A program made the position numbers and the translations under genes. The notes under the pieces were generated by a model. The model was not told where the DNA came from. It ran no database searches and was given only the letters and a program-made list of their open reading frames with translations. 15,473 nucleotides of DNA from Dialister sp. UBA7295. Its GTDB lineage: Bacteria; Bacillota; Negativicutes; Veillonellales; Dialisteraceae. The DNA is taken from positions 9,614-25,086 of the forward strand of contig DKQZ01000008.1 of NCBI GenBank assembly GCA_002471975.1. The letters run 5' to 3'. Below, piece by piece: positions 1 to 5,795 of this stretch. The stretch's first letter is position 1. The number at the start of each line of letters is the position of its first letter.

Positions 1-240
1 CATCAGGCGGCCTTTGGCCGCCGGTCTCATTCCTTCGCCCCCTCAGGCCCTTCGGGCCAGCTCCCCGGGGATGAGTTTACCTTTTGGCTCATTTTCGACT
101 TGTACGATAGTACAGCCCCTCCGCCCTACGGGCACCTCCCCGAGCTTCGGGGAGGCTGTGCGGGGAGCCTTACCGCAAAAGCAGTGATGGGGCGACTTGA
201 TGGAAGATGACGAAAAAGGACAAGGCGCATATGGGACTGA
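1..240. repeat. Interspersed hairpin repeat, copy 1
   Basis: This block recurs at 627-866, offset by exactly 626 bp. Between 34 and 182 I count only three differences (positions 35, 144 and 177), so the duplication is recent or conserved. It contains several short hairpins: GGCCC/GGGCC around 47-59, GTAC-GATA-GTAC near 101-112, and arms CCTCCCCG (135-142) and CGGGGAGG (148-155). No reading frame in it looks like a protein. The element may extend left of the window. Confidence 0.85.
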
Positions 241-283
241 CTGCCAAAACATACTTGGGACAAATGAGGAAAGCGGAAAGCAA

Positions 284-308
284 GAGCTCCCCGAAGTGCG
301 GGGAGCTC
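284..308. repeat. Perfect 10-bp hairpin
   Basis: Arms GAGCTCCCCG (284-293) and CGGGGAGCTC (299-308) pair perfectly around a 5-nt loop. It is followed at once by a second small hairpin, CCGC-GAAT-GCGG (308-319). There is no T-run on either side, so it is not an obvious terminator. It belongs to the same GC-rich hairpin mosaic as the flanking copies. Confidence 0.7.
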
Positions 309-475
309 CGCGAATGCGGTGAGGGGATGTCAAGCAGGTACTTGTAGAAAATGACTAAAAAGGTACATGCGTAGGGTTCGGTACATGGCACATATGAGAC
401 TGACTGCCAAAAGTTTCCCAGGGCAGATGACGCTATCGGTAAGCAAAAAAGGCGGCGAGGTCGCCGAAAATGAAA

Positions 476-590
476 AGCCACCCTTGAAAGGGGGGCTCCG
501 CGCAGCGGTGGGGGGAAGATTAATGTTTGAGACGATGAATGAGCATTTCAAGCACATGAGCAAACAACCATTAGTCATCCCATCCGTCAG
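476..590. repeat. Repeat module shared with the right edge of the window
   Basis: The order CTTGAAAGGGGG, a small hairpin, GGGGGGAAGA, TTGA.GCGA-type text and finally ATCATCCCATCCG is repeated at 15358-15470 with many substitutions. The hairpin differs between copies (CCGC-GCA-GCGG here, GTCAC-GAA-GTGAC there) while the structure is kept. A further short repeat, GACTGACTGCCAAAA, occurs at 234-248 and 398-412 just upstream. Confidence 0.55.
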
Positions 591-626
591 CTTCGCTGAC
601 ACCTTCCCTATCCAGGGAAGGCTGAC

Positions 627-866
627 CATCAGGCGGCCTCCGGCCGTCGGTCCCATTCCTCCGCCCCCTCAGGCCCTTCGGGCCAGCTCCCCGGGGATGA
701 GTTTACCTTTTGGCTCATTTTCGACTTGTACGATAGTACAGCCCCTCCGCCCTACGGGCACCTCCCCGAACTTCGGGGAGGCTGTGCGGGGAGCCTTACC
801 GCGAAAGCGGTGAGGGGGTGACTTGGTGGAAGATGTGGAAGACGGATAAGGCACATATGAAGATGA
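627..866. repeat. Interspersed hairpin repeat, copy 2
   Basis: Second copy of the block at 1-240, with the same internal hairpins, including arms at 761-768 and 774-781. Divergence rises towards the right end (after about 826). An overlapping open frame on each strand is explained by the repeat and shows no protein-like composition, so no gene is called. Confidence 0.85.
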
Positions 867-1140
867 CTGGTTTTTCTACGTTACGAATGGCCGTTTTGCG
901 TCAATCGCCATTCTTGTGATAGACAGCCCCCTTCACCGCCTTTGGCGGAGCTTCCCCCCGTTGGGGGACGCGGGACGAAAGTGCCTGGAAAATTTACATT
1001 CGAAAGTGCAGTTCGCCCCCTCAGGCCCTTCGGGCCAGCTCTCCGATCGCGGGGAGCTTTCCTGTTTTCCAATCGTGTCTTTTGTCTCGTGACTGGTTCA
1101 TCATTTAGCCTCGTAAGTGTCTTGCCCCGGCTGTAGAAGA
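867..1140. other. Gene-free repeat mosaic with a third partial copy
   Basis: No convincing gene. Hairpins CCGCC-TTT-GGCGG (936-948) and CCCCC-GTT-GGGGG (955-967) are present. Positions 1015-1041 match 27 nt of the repeat copies at 1-240 and 627-866 (the CCTCAGGCCCTTCGGGCC hairpin) and then diverge, so this is a fragment of the same family. Confidence 0.6.
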
Positions 1141-1150
1141 ATATATAAAA

Positions 1151-1178
1151 GGCGCAGCTATATGAATTGTGCTGCGCC
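1151..1178 (-). terminator. 8-bp hairpin, terminator-like on the minus strand
   Basis: Arms GGCGCAGC (1151-1158) and GCTGCGCC (1171-1178) are perfect. Read on the minus strand the hairpin is followed by a T-rich stretch (CTTTTATATAT). The adjoining ACC-GCCCCGG text resembles the hairpin end of the 9-bp array elements described elsewhere, so it may be a worn copy. No minus-strand gene lies upstream of it. Confidence 0.4.
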
Positions 1179-1305
1179 ACCGCCCCGGACTCCGTATTCC
1201 GGTTCCCGGTATATCGTAATGGTCCGCGGATTATTGCCTCTCTCATCCAAGTCGAAATCAAAGGCCCTGATGGGATACTGGAAGCCGGGAACTTATATTT
1301 GTAAA

Positions 1306-1341
1306 CCAAAAGCCGTCCACATACAAGTGGACGGCTTTTGG
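1306..1341. terminator. Perfect 15-bp bidirectional terminator-like hairpin
   Basis: Arms CCAAAAGCCGTCCAC (1306-1320) and GTGGACGGCTTTTGG (1327-1341) pair without mismatch around a 6-nt loop. A-run before and T-run after make it terminator-shaped in both directions. No recognisable gene ends here on either strand, so either it ends an unrecognised short transcript or it was carried in with repeats. Confidence 0.6.
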
Positions 1342-1773
1342 ACAGCAAAATACTCCCGGAGCGAGGAATTGTTCGTTTTCCGGAGTTTCGGTCTTACCTG
1401 TCAATTCGGCAGCAGCCATTCCCGCATTGAGATATGCTTCCCGTGACCGGGTACGGAGCGAGGTGGGTTACTGAATCATTTCGGAGGGGAGAATTTGCTT
1501 TTTTATAACAACTTTGGAAATTCAGAAGTCCTCGAGGATGGAAAGCAATCGGAACACGTGGGTCTTGCTCCGGGTCCGCTTAAAATTTTCTGGGCGCCTG
1601 GCGGATCGGATGGAGCTCGGCCCGAGGCCTCGTTCGTTTTGCCTTCTATACATATAGTAGAAAAAATTTCATTTTGTATCATTAGAATTTCGTTAAACTT
1701 TGGGGCCAGGCGATTTTCCATTGATTTCCGCTTTTCAGCATCCTGCGGTGAAGCCGGGATCTGCTTCTGCCAT
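1342..1773. other. Intergenic stretch with nothing recognised
   Basis: About 430 bp between the orphan hairpin and the threonine aldolase promoter. The open frames present have protein-unlike composition and no good ribosome binding site. I could not match it to a T-box, cobalamin, SAM or tRNA-like structure by eye. A structured RNA cannot be excluded. Confidence 0.5.
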
Positions 1774-1802
1774 TTGCGGTCTGTCAGGCGAGGCGGTATG
1801 AT
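1774..1802 (+). promoter_or_regulatory. Candidate promoter of the threonine aldolase gene
   Basis: TTGCGG (1774-1779), a 17-bp spacer and TATGAT (1797-1802). The -10 is good and the -35 weak. Transcription would start near 1808, giving a leader of about 36 nt before the ATG at 1844. Confidence 0.35.
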
Positions 1803-1843
1803 AGGACCATAGGAAATCCCATTCCATACAAAGGAGAAATCAA

Positions 1844-2875
1844 ATGAGCAGTTTGAACTTTACTTCTGATTATACCGTGACCTGCACTCCTGAAATCCTG
1901 AAAGATCTGGCGGCTCTCGGTCATGAATCTTTTACGGGTTATGGTTTCGATCGTATTTCCAAAGAAGCCGGAAATAAAATCTGCGAGCTCTGCGGCGCTC
2001 CGGAAGCCGAAGTGTATTTCCTCTCGGGAGGCACCCAGGCCAATGAAGTGGTCATCAATACCTGGCTCCGTCCTTACCAGGGAGTCATTGCCGCAGAGAC
2101 GGGACATGTGGCTTTACATGAAGCGGGAGCCATCGAACATGGGGGACATAAGGTCCTCACCATTCCGGGGGTCCATGCAAAGGTCTCTGCCGAAGGGGTC
2201 CGCGCTTTTGTGGAGAATTACTATAATGATGAAAACCATGAACACATGGTGATGCCGGGACTGGTCTATATTTCCAATCCTTCCGAATACGGCACGGTGT
2301 ACTCCCTGAAGGAGCTGGAAGAGCTTTCCGCTGTCTGCCATGCATATCATCTGCCCCTTTACATGGACGGCGCCCGTCTGGCCTATGCCCTGGCATCGGA
2401 TGGCTATGACGTGACTCTGAAAGATATCGCCAGACTCTGCGACGCTTTCTACATCGGTGGTACCAAGTGCGGCGCCCTTTACGGAGAAGCGGTGGTATTT
2501 CCAAAGAAAAATACGATTCCCCATTTCTTCACCATGGTGAAGCAGAATGGTGCCCTTTTTGCCAAAGGCTGGGGCGCAGGGAGCCAGTTCCTCACCCTCA
2601 TGTCTGACGGCCTTTATGAAAAGCTGGGCCGGAACGCCATCGAAAAGGCCAATGAAATCCGGAAAGCACTGGACGAAAAAGGCTATACCCAGTACATCCG
2701 GAATACGACGAACCAGATCTTCATCGTTCTCACAAAGGAAAAGAATGAAGAACTGGCCAAATCCGTGGAGCTGGGCTTCTGGGAAAATCTCCCCGATGGC
2801 CATGTGGTCATGAGAATCGCCACTTCCTGGGCGACGAGGGAGGAAGACGTGAAAAAATTAATTGAACTGCTTTGA
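1844..2875 (+). CDS. ltaE: Low-specificity L-threonine aldolase (PLP enzyme)
   Basis: A 343-residue protein of the threonine aldolase / beta-eliminating lyase family, fold-type I PLP enzymes that split L-threonine or allo-threonine to glycine and acetaldehyde in the cytoplasm. Visible landmarks: SGGTQANE at 61-68 (cofactor phosphate and substrate side), ETGH at 85-88 (ring-stacking His88), MDGARL at 174-179 (Asp175 to the pyridine nitrogen) and GGTKCG at 205-210 with Lys208 as the Schiff-base lysine. Length is normal for the family and no break is seen. The start at 1844 follows AGGAGA (1832-1837) at good spacing. No partner gene is adjacent; the following reductase has its own promoter. Substrate preference (threonine versus another beta-hydroxy amino acid) cannot be decided from sequence; a related beta-eliminating lyase is the alternative. 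Confidence 0.88.
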   Translation: MSSLNFTSDYTVTCTPEILKDLAALGHESFTGYGFDRISKEAGNKICELCGAPEAEVYFLSGGTQANEVVINTWLRPYQGVIAAETGHVALHEAGAIEHGGHKVLTIPGVHAKVSAEGVRAFVENYYNDENHEHMVMPGLVYISNPSEYGTVYSLKELEELSAVCHAYHLPLYMDGARLAYALASDGYDVTLKDIARLCDAFYIGGTKCGALYGEAVVFPKKNTIPHFFTMVKQNGALFAKGWGAGSQFLTLMSDGLYEKLGRNAIEKANEIRKALDEKGYTQYIRNTTNQIFIVLTKEKNEELAKSVELGFWENLPDGHVVMRIATSWATREEDVKKLIELL

Positions 2876-2912
2876 GAAAGGATAGCTATTGGACGATAAA
2901 ACTTGCATTAGT

Positions 2913-3067
2913 AGTTATCAGTTCTCAGTTAGCAGTTCGCAGTGATGGAGGGCGCCGAATTCATAGGGAGCCCTTTTTATATGAGATATATGGGAAACTG
3001 GATTATATAATGCCCGCCATTCATTCTGCAGCGGGCCGCCTTCACTGAGAACTAAGAACTGATAACT
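2913..3067. repeat. MITE-like element with heptamer-repeat ends, copy 1
   Basis: The left end is four consecutive heptamers, GTTATCA, GTTCTCA, GTTAGCA and GTTCGCA (2914-2941). The right end is TGAGAAC, TAAGAAC and TGATAAC (3046-3066), so the ends are inverted repeats built from 7-bp units. Inside is a hairpin GCCCGC (3012-3017) / GCGGGC (3031-3036). It fills the gap between the aldolase and reductase genes and encodes nothing. Confidence 0.8.
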
Positions 3068-3124
3068 ATTAAAAATAAGTAGTATATGCTTTCCAGGCAT
3101 TTAGAGCCCATAGGAATCAGGTAT

Positions 3125-3153
3125 TCGACATGTCTGTTTTATATACATATAAT
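3125..3153 (+). promoter_or_regulatory. Strong sigma-70-type promoter of the aldo/keto reductase
   Basis: TCGACA (3125-3130), a 17-bp spacer and a consensus TATAAT (3148-3153). The predicted start near 3160 leaves a short leader with AGGAGA at 3171-3176 ahead of the ATG at 3183. Confidence 0.75.
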
Positions 3154-3182
3154 ATATACAGGTAAAAGAAAGGAGAAATACC

Positions 3183-4049
3183 ATGATTTTAGATGAAGAT
3201 TATACCTTATCCAATGGGGTAAAGATTCCAAAGCTGGGCCTGGGGACCTGGTTTATCAGAAATGAAAAGGTGAGTGATGCAGTCCGTTCTGCGGTGGCTC
3301 TGGGGTATCGTCATATCGATACGGCAGAGGCCTATGGCAATGAAGAAGGAGTAGGAGAAGGCGTCCGCACCTGCGGTGTACCGAGAGAAAAACTCTTCGT
3401 CACTACGAAGCTGGCTGCTGAGGCGAAGTCGTATGAAAAAGCAGTAGAAGCCATCGACGGGTCCCTGAAGACTCTGGGCCTGGACTATATCGATATGATG
3501 ATCATCCACAGCCCCCAGCCCTGGGCTATGGTAAACAAGTCCGATGACCGCTGCATCGAAGGAAACAGGGAAGCCTGGAAAGCACTAGAAGAAGCATATA
3601 AAGCCGGCAAGCTCCGGGCCATCGGTATTTCCAATTTCCTCGAAAGCGATATTGATTCCCTCCTGGAAACGGCGGAAATCAAACCCATGGTGAACCAGCT
3701 CCTCATCCATGTGACCAATACGCCTTTCGGCCTCATCCGTCATTCTGAAGAAAAAGGCATGCTTGTGGAAGCCTACTCTCCCATGGGACATGGCGTCATG
3801 ATGAATCATCCGAAACTTCTGGAAATGGCTGCGCGCTACGGAGTCAATGTGGCCCAGCTCTGCATCCGTTACACCCTCCAGCTGGGGACACTGCCCCTTC
3901 CGAAAACGGCCAATCCGGACCATATGAAGTCCAATGCCGCCGTAGACTTTGAAATTTCCGAAGAAGACATGAAGACTCTGAAGGAAATGGAGAAGATTAA
4001 GGATTATGGGAAATATGCGAAGTACCCGGTGTATGGGAAGGTAAGATAA
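3183..4049 (+). CDS. Aldo/keto reductase
   Basis: A 288-residue NAD(P)H-dependent oxidoreductase with a TIM-barrel fold, reducing aldehydes or ketones in the cytoplasm. The full catalytic tetrad is visible: Asp46 and Tyr51 in HIDTAEAYGNE, Lys76 in FVTTK, and His109 in MMIIHSP. GISNF (148-152) and Asn171-Gln172 line the cofactor pocket, and PLPKTANPDHMKSN (238-251) is the usual phosphate-binding region. It resembles the 2,5-diketo-gluconate reductase-like group (AKR5 type), but the substrate is unknown. The length is usual. The start is set by AGGAGA at 3171-3176 and the promoter above. Oddly, the last codons of this gene were duplicated downstream together with a repeat (see 4014-4541). Detoxification of aldehydes, including acetaldehyde from the neighbouring aldolase, is a speculation from context only. 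Confidence 0.9.
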   Translation: MILDEDYTLSNGVKIPKLGLGTWFIRNEKVSDAVRSAVALGYRHIDTAEAYGNEEGVGEGVRTCGVPREKLFVTTKLAAEAKSYEKAVEAIDGSLKTLGLDYIDMMIIHSPQPWAMVNKSDDRCIEGNREAWKALEEAYKAGKLRAIGISNFLESDIDSLLETAEIKPMVNQLLIHVTNTPFGLIRHSEEKGMLVEAYSPMGHGVMMNHPKLLEMAARYGVNVAQLCIRYTLQLGTLPLPKTANPDHMKSNAAVDFEISEEDMKTLKEMEKIKDYGKYAKYPVYGKVR

Positions 4050-4147
4050 GAGTGGCCAGCCTGTTTCTGTAAGGACAACTATGGGTTCGACAACTTTTGA
4101 ATCGGGGATCTCGGGAGTCTCGGGAGTATCGGGGCTGTCGGGAAGGT

Positions 4148-4182
4148 GGCGGCGCAAAAGAAATGAAAGCGCCGCCTTTTTT
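4148..4182 (+). terminator. Rho-independent terminator of the aldo/keto reductase
   Basis: GGCGGCGC (4148-4155) pairs with GCGCCGCC (4169-4176), followed by six T. It lies about 100 nt after the stop codon and is part of the repeated unit. Confidence 0.75.
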
Positions 4183-4326
4183 ATATTTATATGTAAAGTA
4201 AATGATGTAAGACGACGGGAGATAAGGGAATGGCCGGCCTGTTTCTGTAAAGGATAACTATAGGTCTGACAACTTTTGAATCGGGGTTATCGGGGATCTC
4301 GGGAATCTCGGGGTTGTCGGGAAGGT

Positions 4327-4359
4327 GGCGGCGCGAAAAAATGGGAAGCGCCGCCTTTT
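4327..4359 (+). terminator. Second copy of the repeated terminator hairpin
   Basis: GGCGGCGC (4327-4334) and GCGCCGCC (4348-4355) followed by TTTT. Same stem as the first copy with a different loop. Confidence 0.6.
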
Positions 4360-4366
4360 ATATTTA

Positions 4367-4402
4367 TATGTAAGGAATCCGGTTTATGGCAAAGTGAGAT
4401 AA
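4367..4402 (+). pseudogene. Relic of the aldo/keto reductase C-terminus
   Basis: Read in frame, these 36 bases give YVRNPVYGKVR and a TAA stop, against YAKYPVYGKVR and stop at the end of the intact gene (4014-4049). Several codons differ silently (GTG/GTT, GGG/GGC, AAG/AAA, GTA/GTG). The corresponding segment of the middle unit (4190-4226) aligns without gaps but has in-frame stops. This is a leftover of tandem duplication and not a gene. Confidence 0.75.
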
Positions 4403-4505
4403 TCTCTTCTTGACAGGCCTGTTTCTGTAAGGATAACTATAGGTCTGATAACTTTTGAATCGGGGATCTCGGGGGTCTCGGGAGTATCGGGGTTGTCGGG
4501 AAGGT

Positions 4506-4541
4506 GGCGGCGCGGCAGAAATGGGAAGCGCCGCCCTTTTT
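4506..4541 (+). terminator. Third copy of the repeated terminator hairpin
   Basis: GGCGGCGC (4506-4513) and GCGCCGCC (4528-4535) followed by C and five T. It closes the triplicated region. Confidence 0.6.
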
Positions 4542-4584
4542 GACTGATTTGCCTGGTATTAGAGTTAGGGAGGGTCAGATAAAA

Positions 4585-4754
4585 AGTTATCAGTTATCAA
4601 TGCTTAGTTCGCAGTAAAGGATGGCCCGTCTCCAATCAGGAAGCGGGCCTTTTCAGTATGGCTTTTGAGCTTCGGTGTCCATCTATTTATAAGGGCGCAT
4701 TTTTATTTTTTGCGCCCACCGCCGCTGAGAACTGATAACTAAGAACTGATAACT
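4585..4754. repeat. MITE-like element with heptamer-repeat ends, copy 2
   Basis: Left heptamers GTTATCA, GTTATCA, ATGCTTA, GTTCGCA (4586-4613); right heptamers TGAGAAC, TGATAAC, TAAGAAC, TGATAAC (4726-4753). Two internal hairpins: GGCCCG (4623-4628) / CGGGCC (4644-4649), then GGGCGCA (4693-4699) / TGCGCCC (4711-4717). It ends 20 bp before the -35 of the next gene. Confidence 0.8.
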
Positions 4755-4773
4755 TTACCCTGCCGGTCCTCAT

Positions 4774-4802
4774 TTGAGAATGCCCGGTCATTTTAGTACA
4801 AT
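4774..4802 (+). promoter_or_regulatory. Promoter of the MBL-fold hydrolase gene
   Basis: TTGAGA (4774-4779), a 17-bp spacer and TACAAT (4797-4802), both close to consensus. The leader is short, with GGGGTGAT (4811-4818) before the ATG at 4823. Confidence 0.7.
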
Positions 4803-4822
4803 AAAGAAAAGGGGTGATATGA

Positions 4823-5503
4823 ATGAGACTGGAACAGATTTCTGAACATACCTGGTATCTGCCTCCGGATGATCAGAAGGACCGGCCCATGCTGGGTTAT
4901 GTGGCGGGAGAGAATTTTTCCCTTGCCATCGACGGCGGATTTTCACCGGATCAGGTGGAGGGGTTTTATAAAGAACTGAAAGCGGCCAATCTCCCAAAGC
5001 CGGACTTTACCGCCCTGACCCACTGGCACTGGGATCATACCTTGGGCCTTCCGGCGGTCTCCGGCCTTGTCATTGCAGAAGCCCGTACGAATGAATTATT
5101 GAGAGAAGAACGGAAAAGGCTGGAGAGTCCGGCTTATGAAAAGAGGCTGCGGAAGAGCTATATTTTTGTGGACGAAGAATTTCCGCATGTCCCTATTCCC
5201 ACTATAAGGACAGGAGAAATCGAATTCCGGGACCATCTCACTCTGTATATGGGAAATGTGACGACCGAACTCTTCTACGTGGAAGCGCCTCATACGCCGG
5301 ATTCCACCCTTATTTACATCCCGGAGGACAAAGTTTTATTCCTGGGAGATGCCTCTCTTTCGTCTTTCGAAACAGGCCGCATGGACAGGGAGAAAATGAA
5401 TGCATTTCTCGAAACGGTTCGGGGCCTGGATTGTGACATCGTCCTCCTGGGCCATGAAGGACTCCTGAGCAAAGAGGATTTTCTGTACTACAATGGATTT
5501 TGA
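4823..5503 (+). CDS. Metallo-beta-lactamase-fold hydrolase
   Basis: A 226-residue soluble metal-dependent hydrolase. The signature THWHWDH spans 66-72 (His67, His69, Asp71, His72); further metal ligands are His157 in APHTPDS, Asp176 in LFLGDA and His211 in LGHEG, so both metal sites look complete. Length and architecture fit the single-domain MBL superfamily, which includes glyoxalase II-like thioesterases, lactonases and phosphodiesterases; the second residue of the usual HXHXDH is Trp here, as in a subgroup of uncharacterised members. No signal peptide is visible, so it should be cytoplasmic. Ribosome binding site GGGGTGAT sits 4 nt before the start; another ATG at 4819 is out of frame. It is convergent with the ATPase gene ending at 5796, with a MITE-like element between. 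The substrate cannot be assigned. Confidence 0.85.
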   Translation: MRLEQISEHTWYLPPDDQKDRPMLGYVAGENFSLAIDGGFSPDQVEGFYKELKAANLPKPDFTALTHWHWDHTLGLPAVSGLVIAEARTNELLREERKRLESPAYEKRLRKSYIFVDEEFPHVPIPTIRTGEIEFRDHLTLYMGNVTTELFYVEAPHTPDSTLIYIPEDKVLFLGDASLSSFETGRMDREKMNAFLETVRGLDCDIVLLGHEGLLSKEDFLYYNGF

Positions 5504-5558
5504 AATAAAAGAGGGCGTACAAAAATAAAAATCATTATTTAAGAACTTTAGGAAAAAT

Positions 5559-5733
5559 AGTTATCAGTTATTAGTGATCAGTTCGCAGTTGTGGTGGGCC
5601 TTTTTATAGGAGAGGCGGCCCTTTTATATAAGGATTGAAACATTTTCAATGAGAACTGTGTATAAAAATGGCCCGCCATCCAATTTGATGCGGGCCTCCT
5701 TCACTGATTACTATGAACTGAGAACTGATAACT
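5559..5733. repeat. MITE-like element with heptamer-repeat ends, copy 3
   Basis: Left heptamers GTTATCA, GTTATTA, GTGATCA, GTTCGCA (5560-5587); right heptamers TGATTAC, TATGAAC, TGAGAAC, TGATAAC (5705-5732). Inside are a TGAAA-CAT-TTTCA palindrome followed by GAGAACTG near 5650, and a GGCCCGC / GCGGGCC hairpin near 5669-5697. The inner GAGAACTG suggests one element end lying inside another. It fills the convergent gap between two genes. Confidence 0.8.
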
Positions 5734-5795
5734 TTATAAACTTCGGCAATTCAACATATTGCGTAATTATTGTACAGCCCCCTTTCAGCTGCCTT

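Larger units (their letters stand above)
4014..4541. repeat. Tandem triplication: reductase tail plus 9-bp array element
   Basis: Three units of about 176-180 bp start at about 4014, 4190 and 4367. Each has, in order: sequence homologous to the reductase 3' end; GCCTGTTTCTGTAA; AAGGA.AACT; ACTTTTGAA; a run of four and a half 9-bp units TCGGGNNNN (4102-4142, 4281-4321, 4460-4500); AAGGTGGCGGCGC; and the hairpin partner GCGCCGCC with a T-run. The 9-bp phase is kept without a single insertion or deletion although the NNNN positions vary. Confidence 0.85.

Noticed and set aside
284..319. CRISPR-like or attachment-site repeats in the left region
   Set aside because: Repeats are irregularly spaced hairpins with no regular spacers, no cas genes and no integrase nearby.
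367..813. 148-codon plus-strand open frame over the left repeat block
   Set aside because: It runs through the hairpin repeats, contains the same text as the opposite-strand frames, and has no protein-like pattern or good ribosome binding site.
1440..1500. Possible T-box or other riboswitch ahead of the threonine aldolase
   Set aside because: Words such as GGTACGGAGCGAGGTGG look suggestive, but the T-box sequence, specifier loop and a terminator/antiterminator pair are not there.
1495..1812. 105-codon plus-strand open frame before the threonine aldolase
   Set aside because: Composition is unlike a protein, no ribosome binding site is positioned for it, and it covers the likely promoter of the next gene.
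2114..2803. 229-codon minus-strand frame inside the threonine aldolase gene
   Set aside because: Shadow of the coding strand: the plus-strand frame has complete PLP-enzyme motifs and a good start signal.
4080..4100. tRNA T-loop-like GGTTCGA near 4084
   Set aside because: No acceptor, D-arm or anticodon stem can be built around it; it is part of the 9-bp array element.
3585..4157. 190-codon minus-strand frame starting PDSPDTPETPEIPDS
   Set aside because: Its proline-rich start is the complement of the 9-bp array and the rest is the antisense of the aldo/keto reductase.
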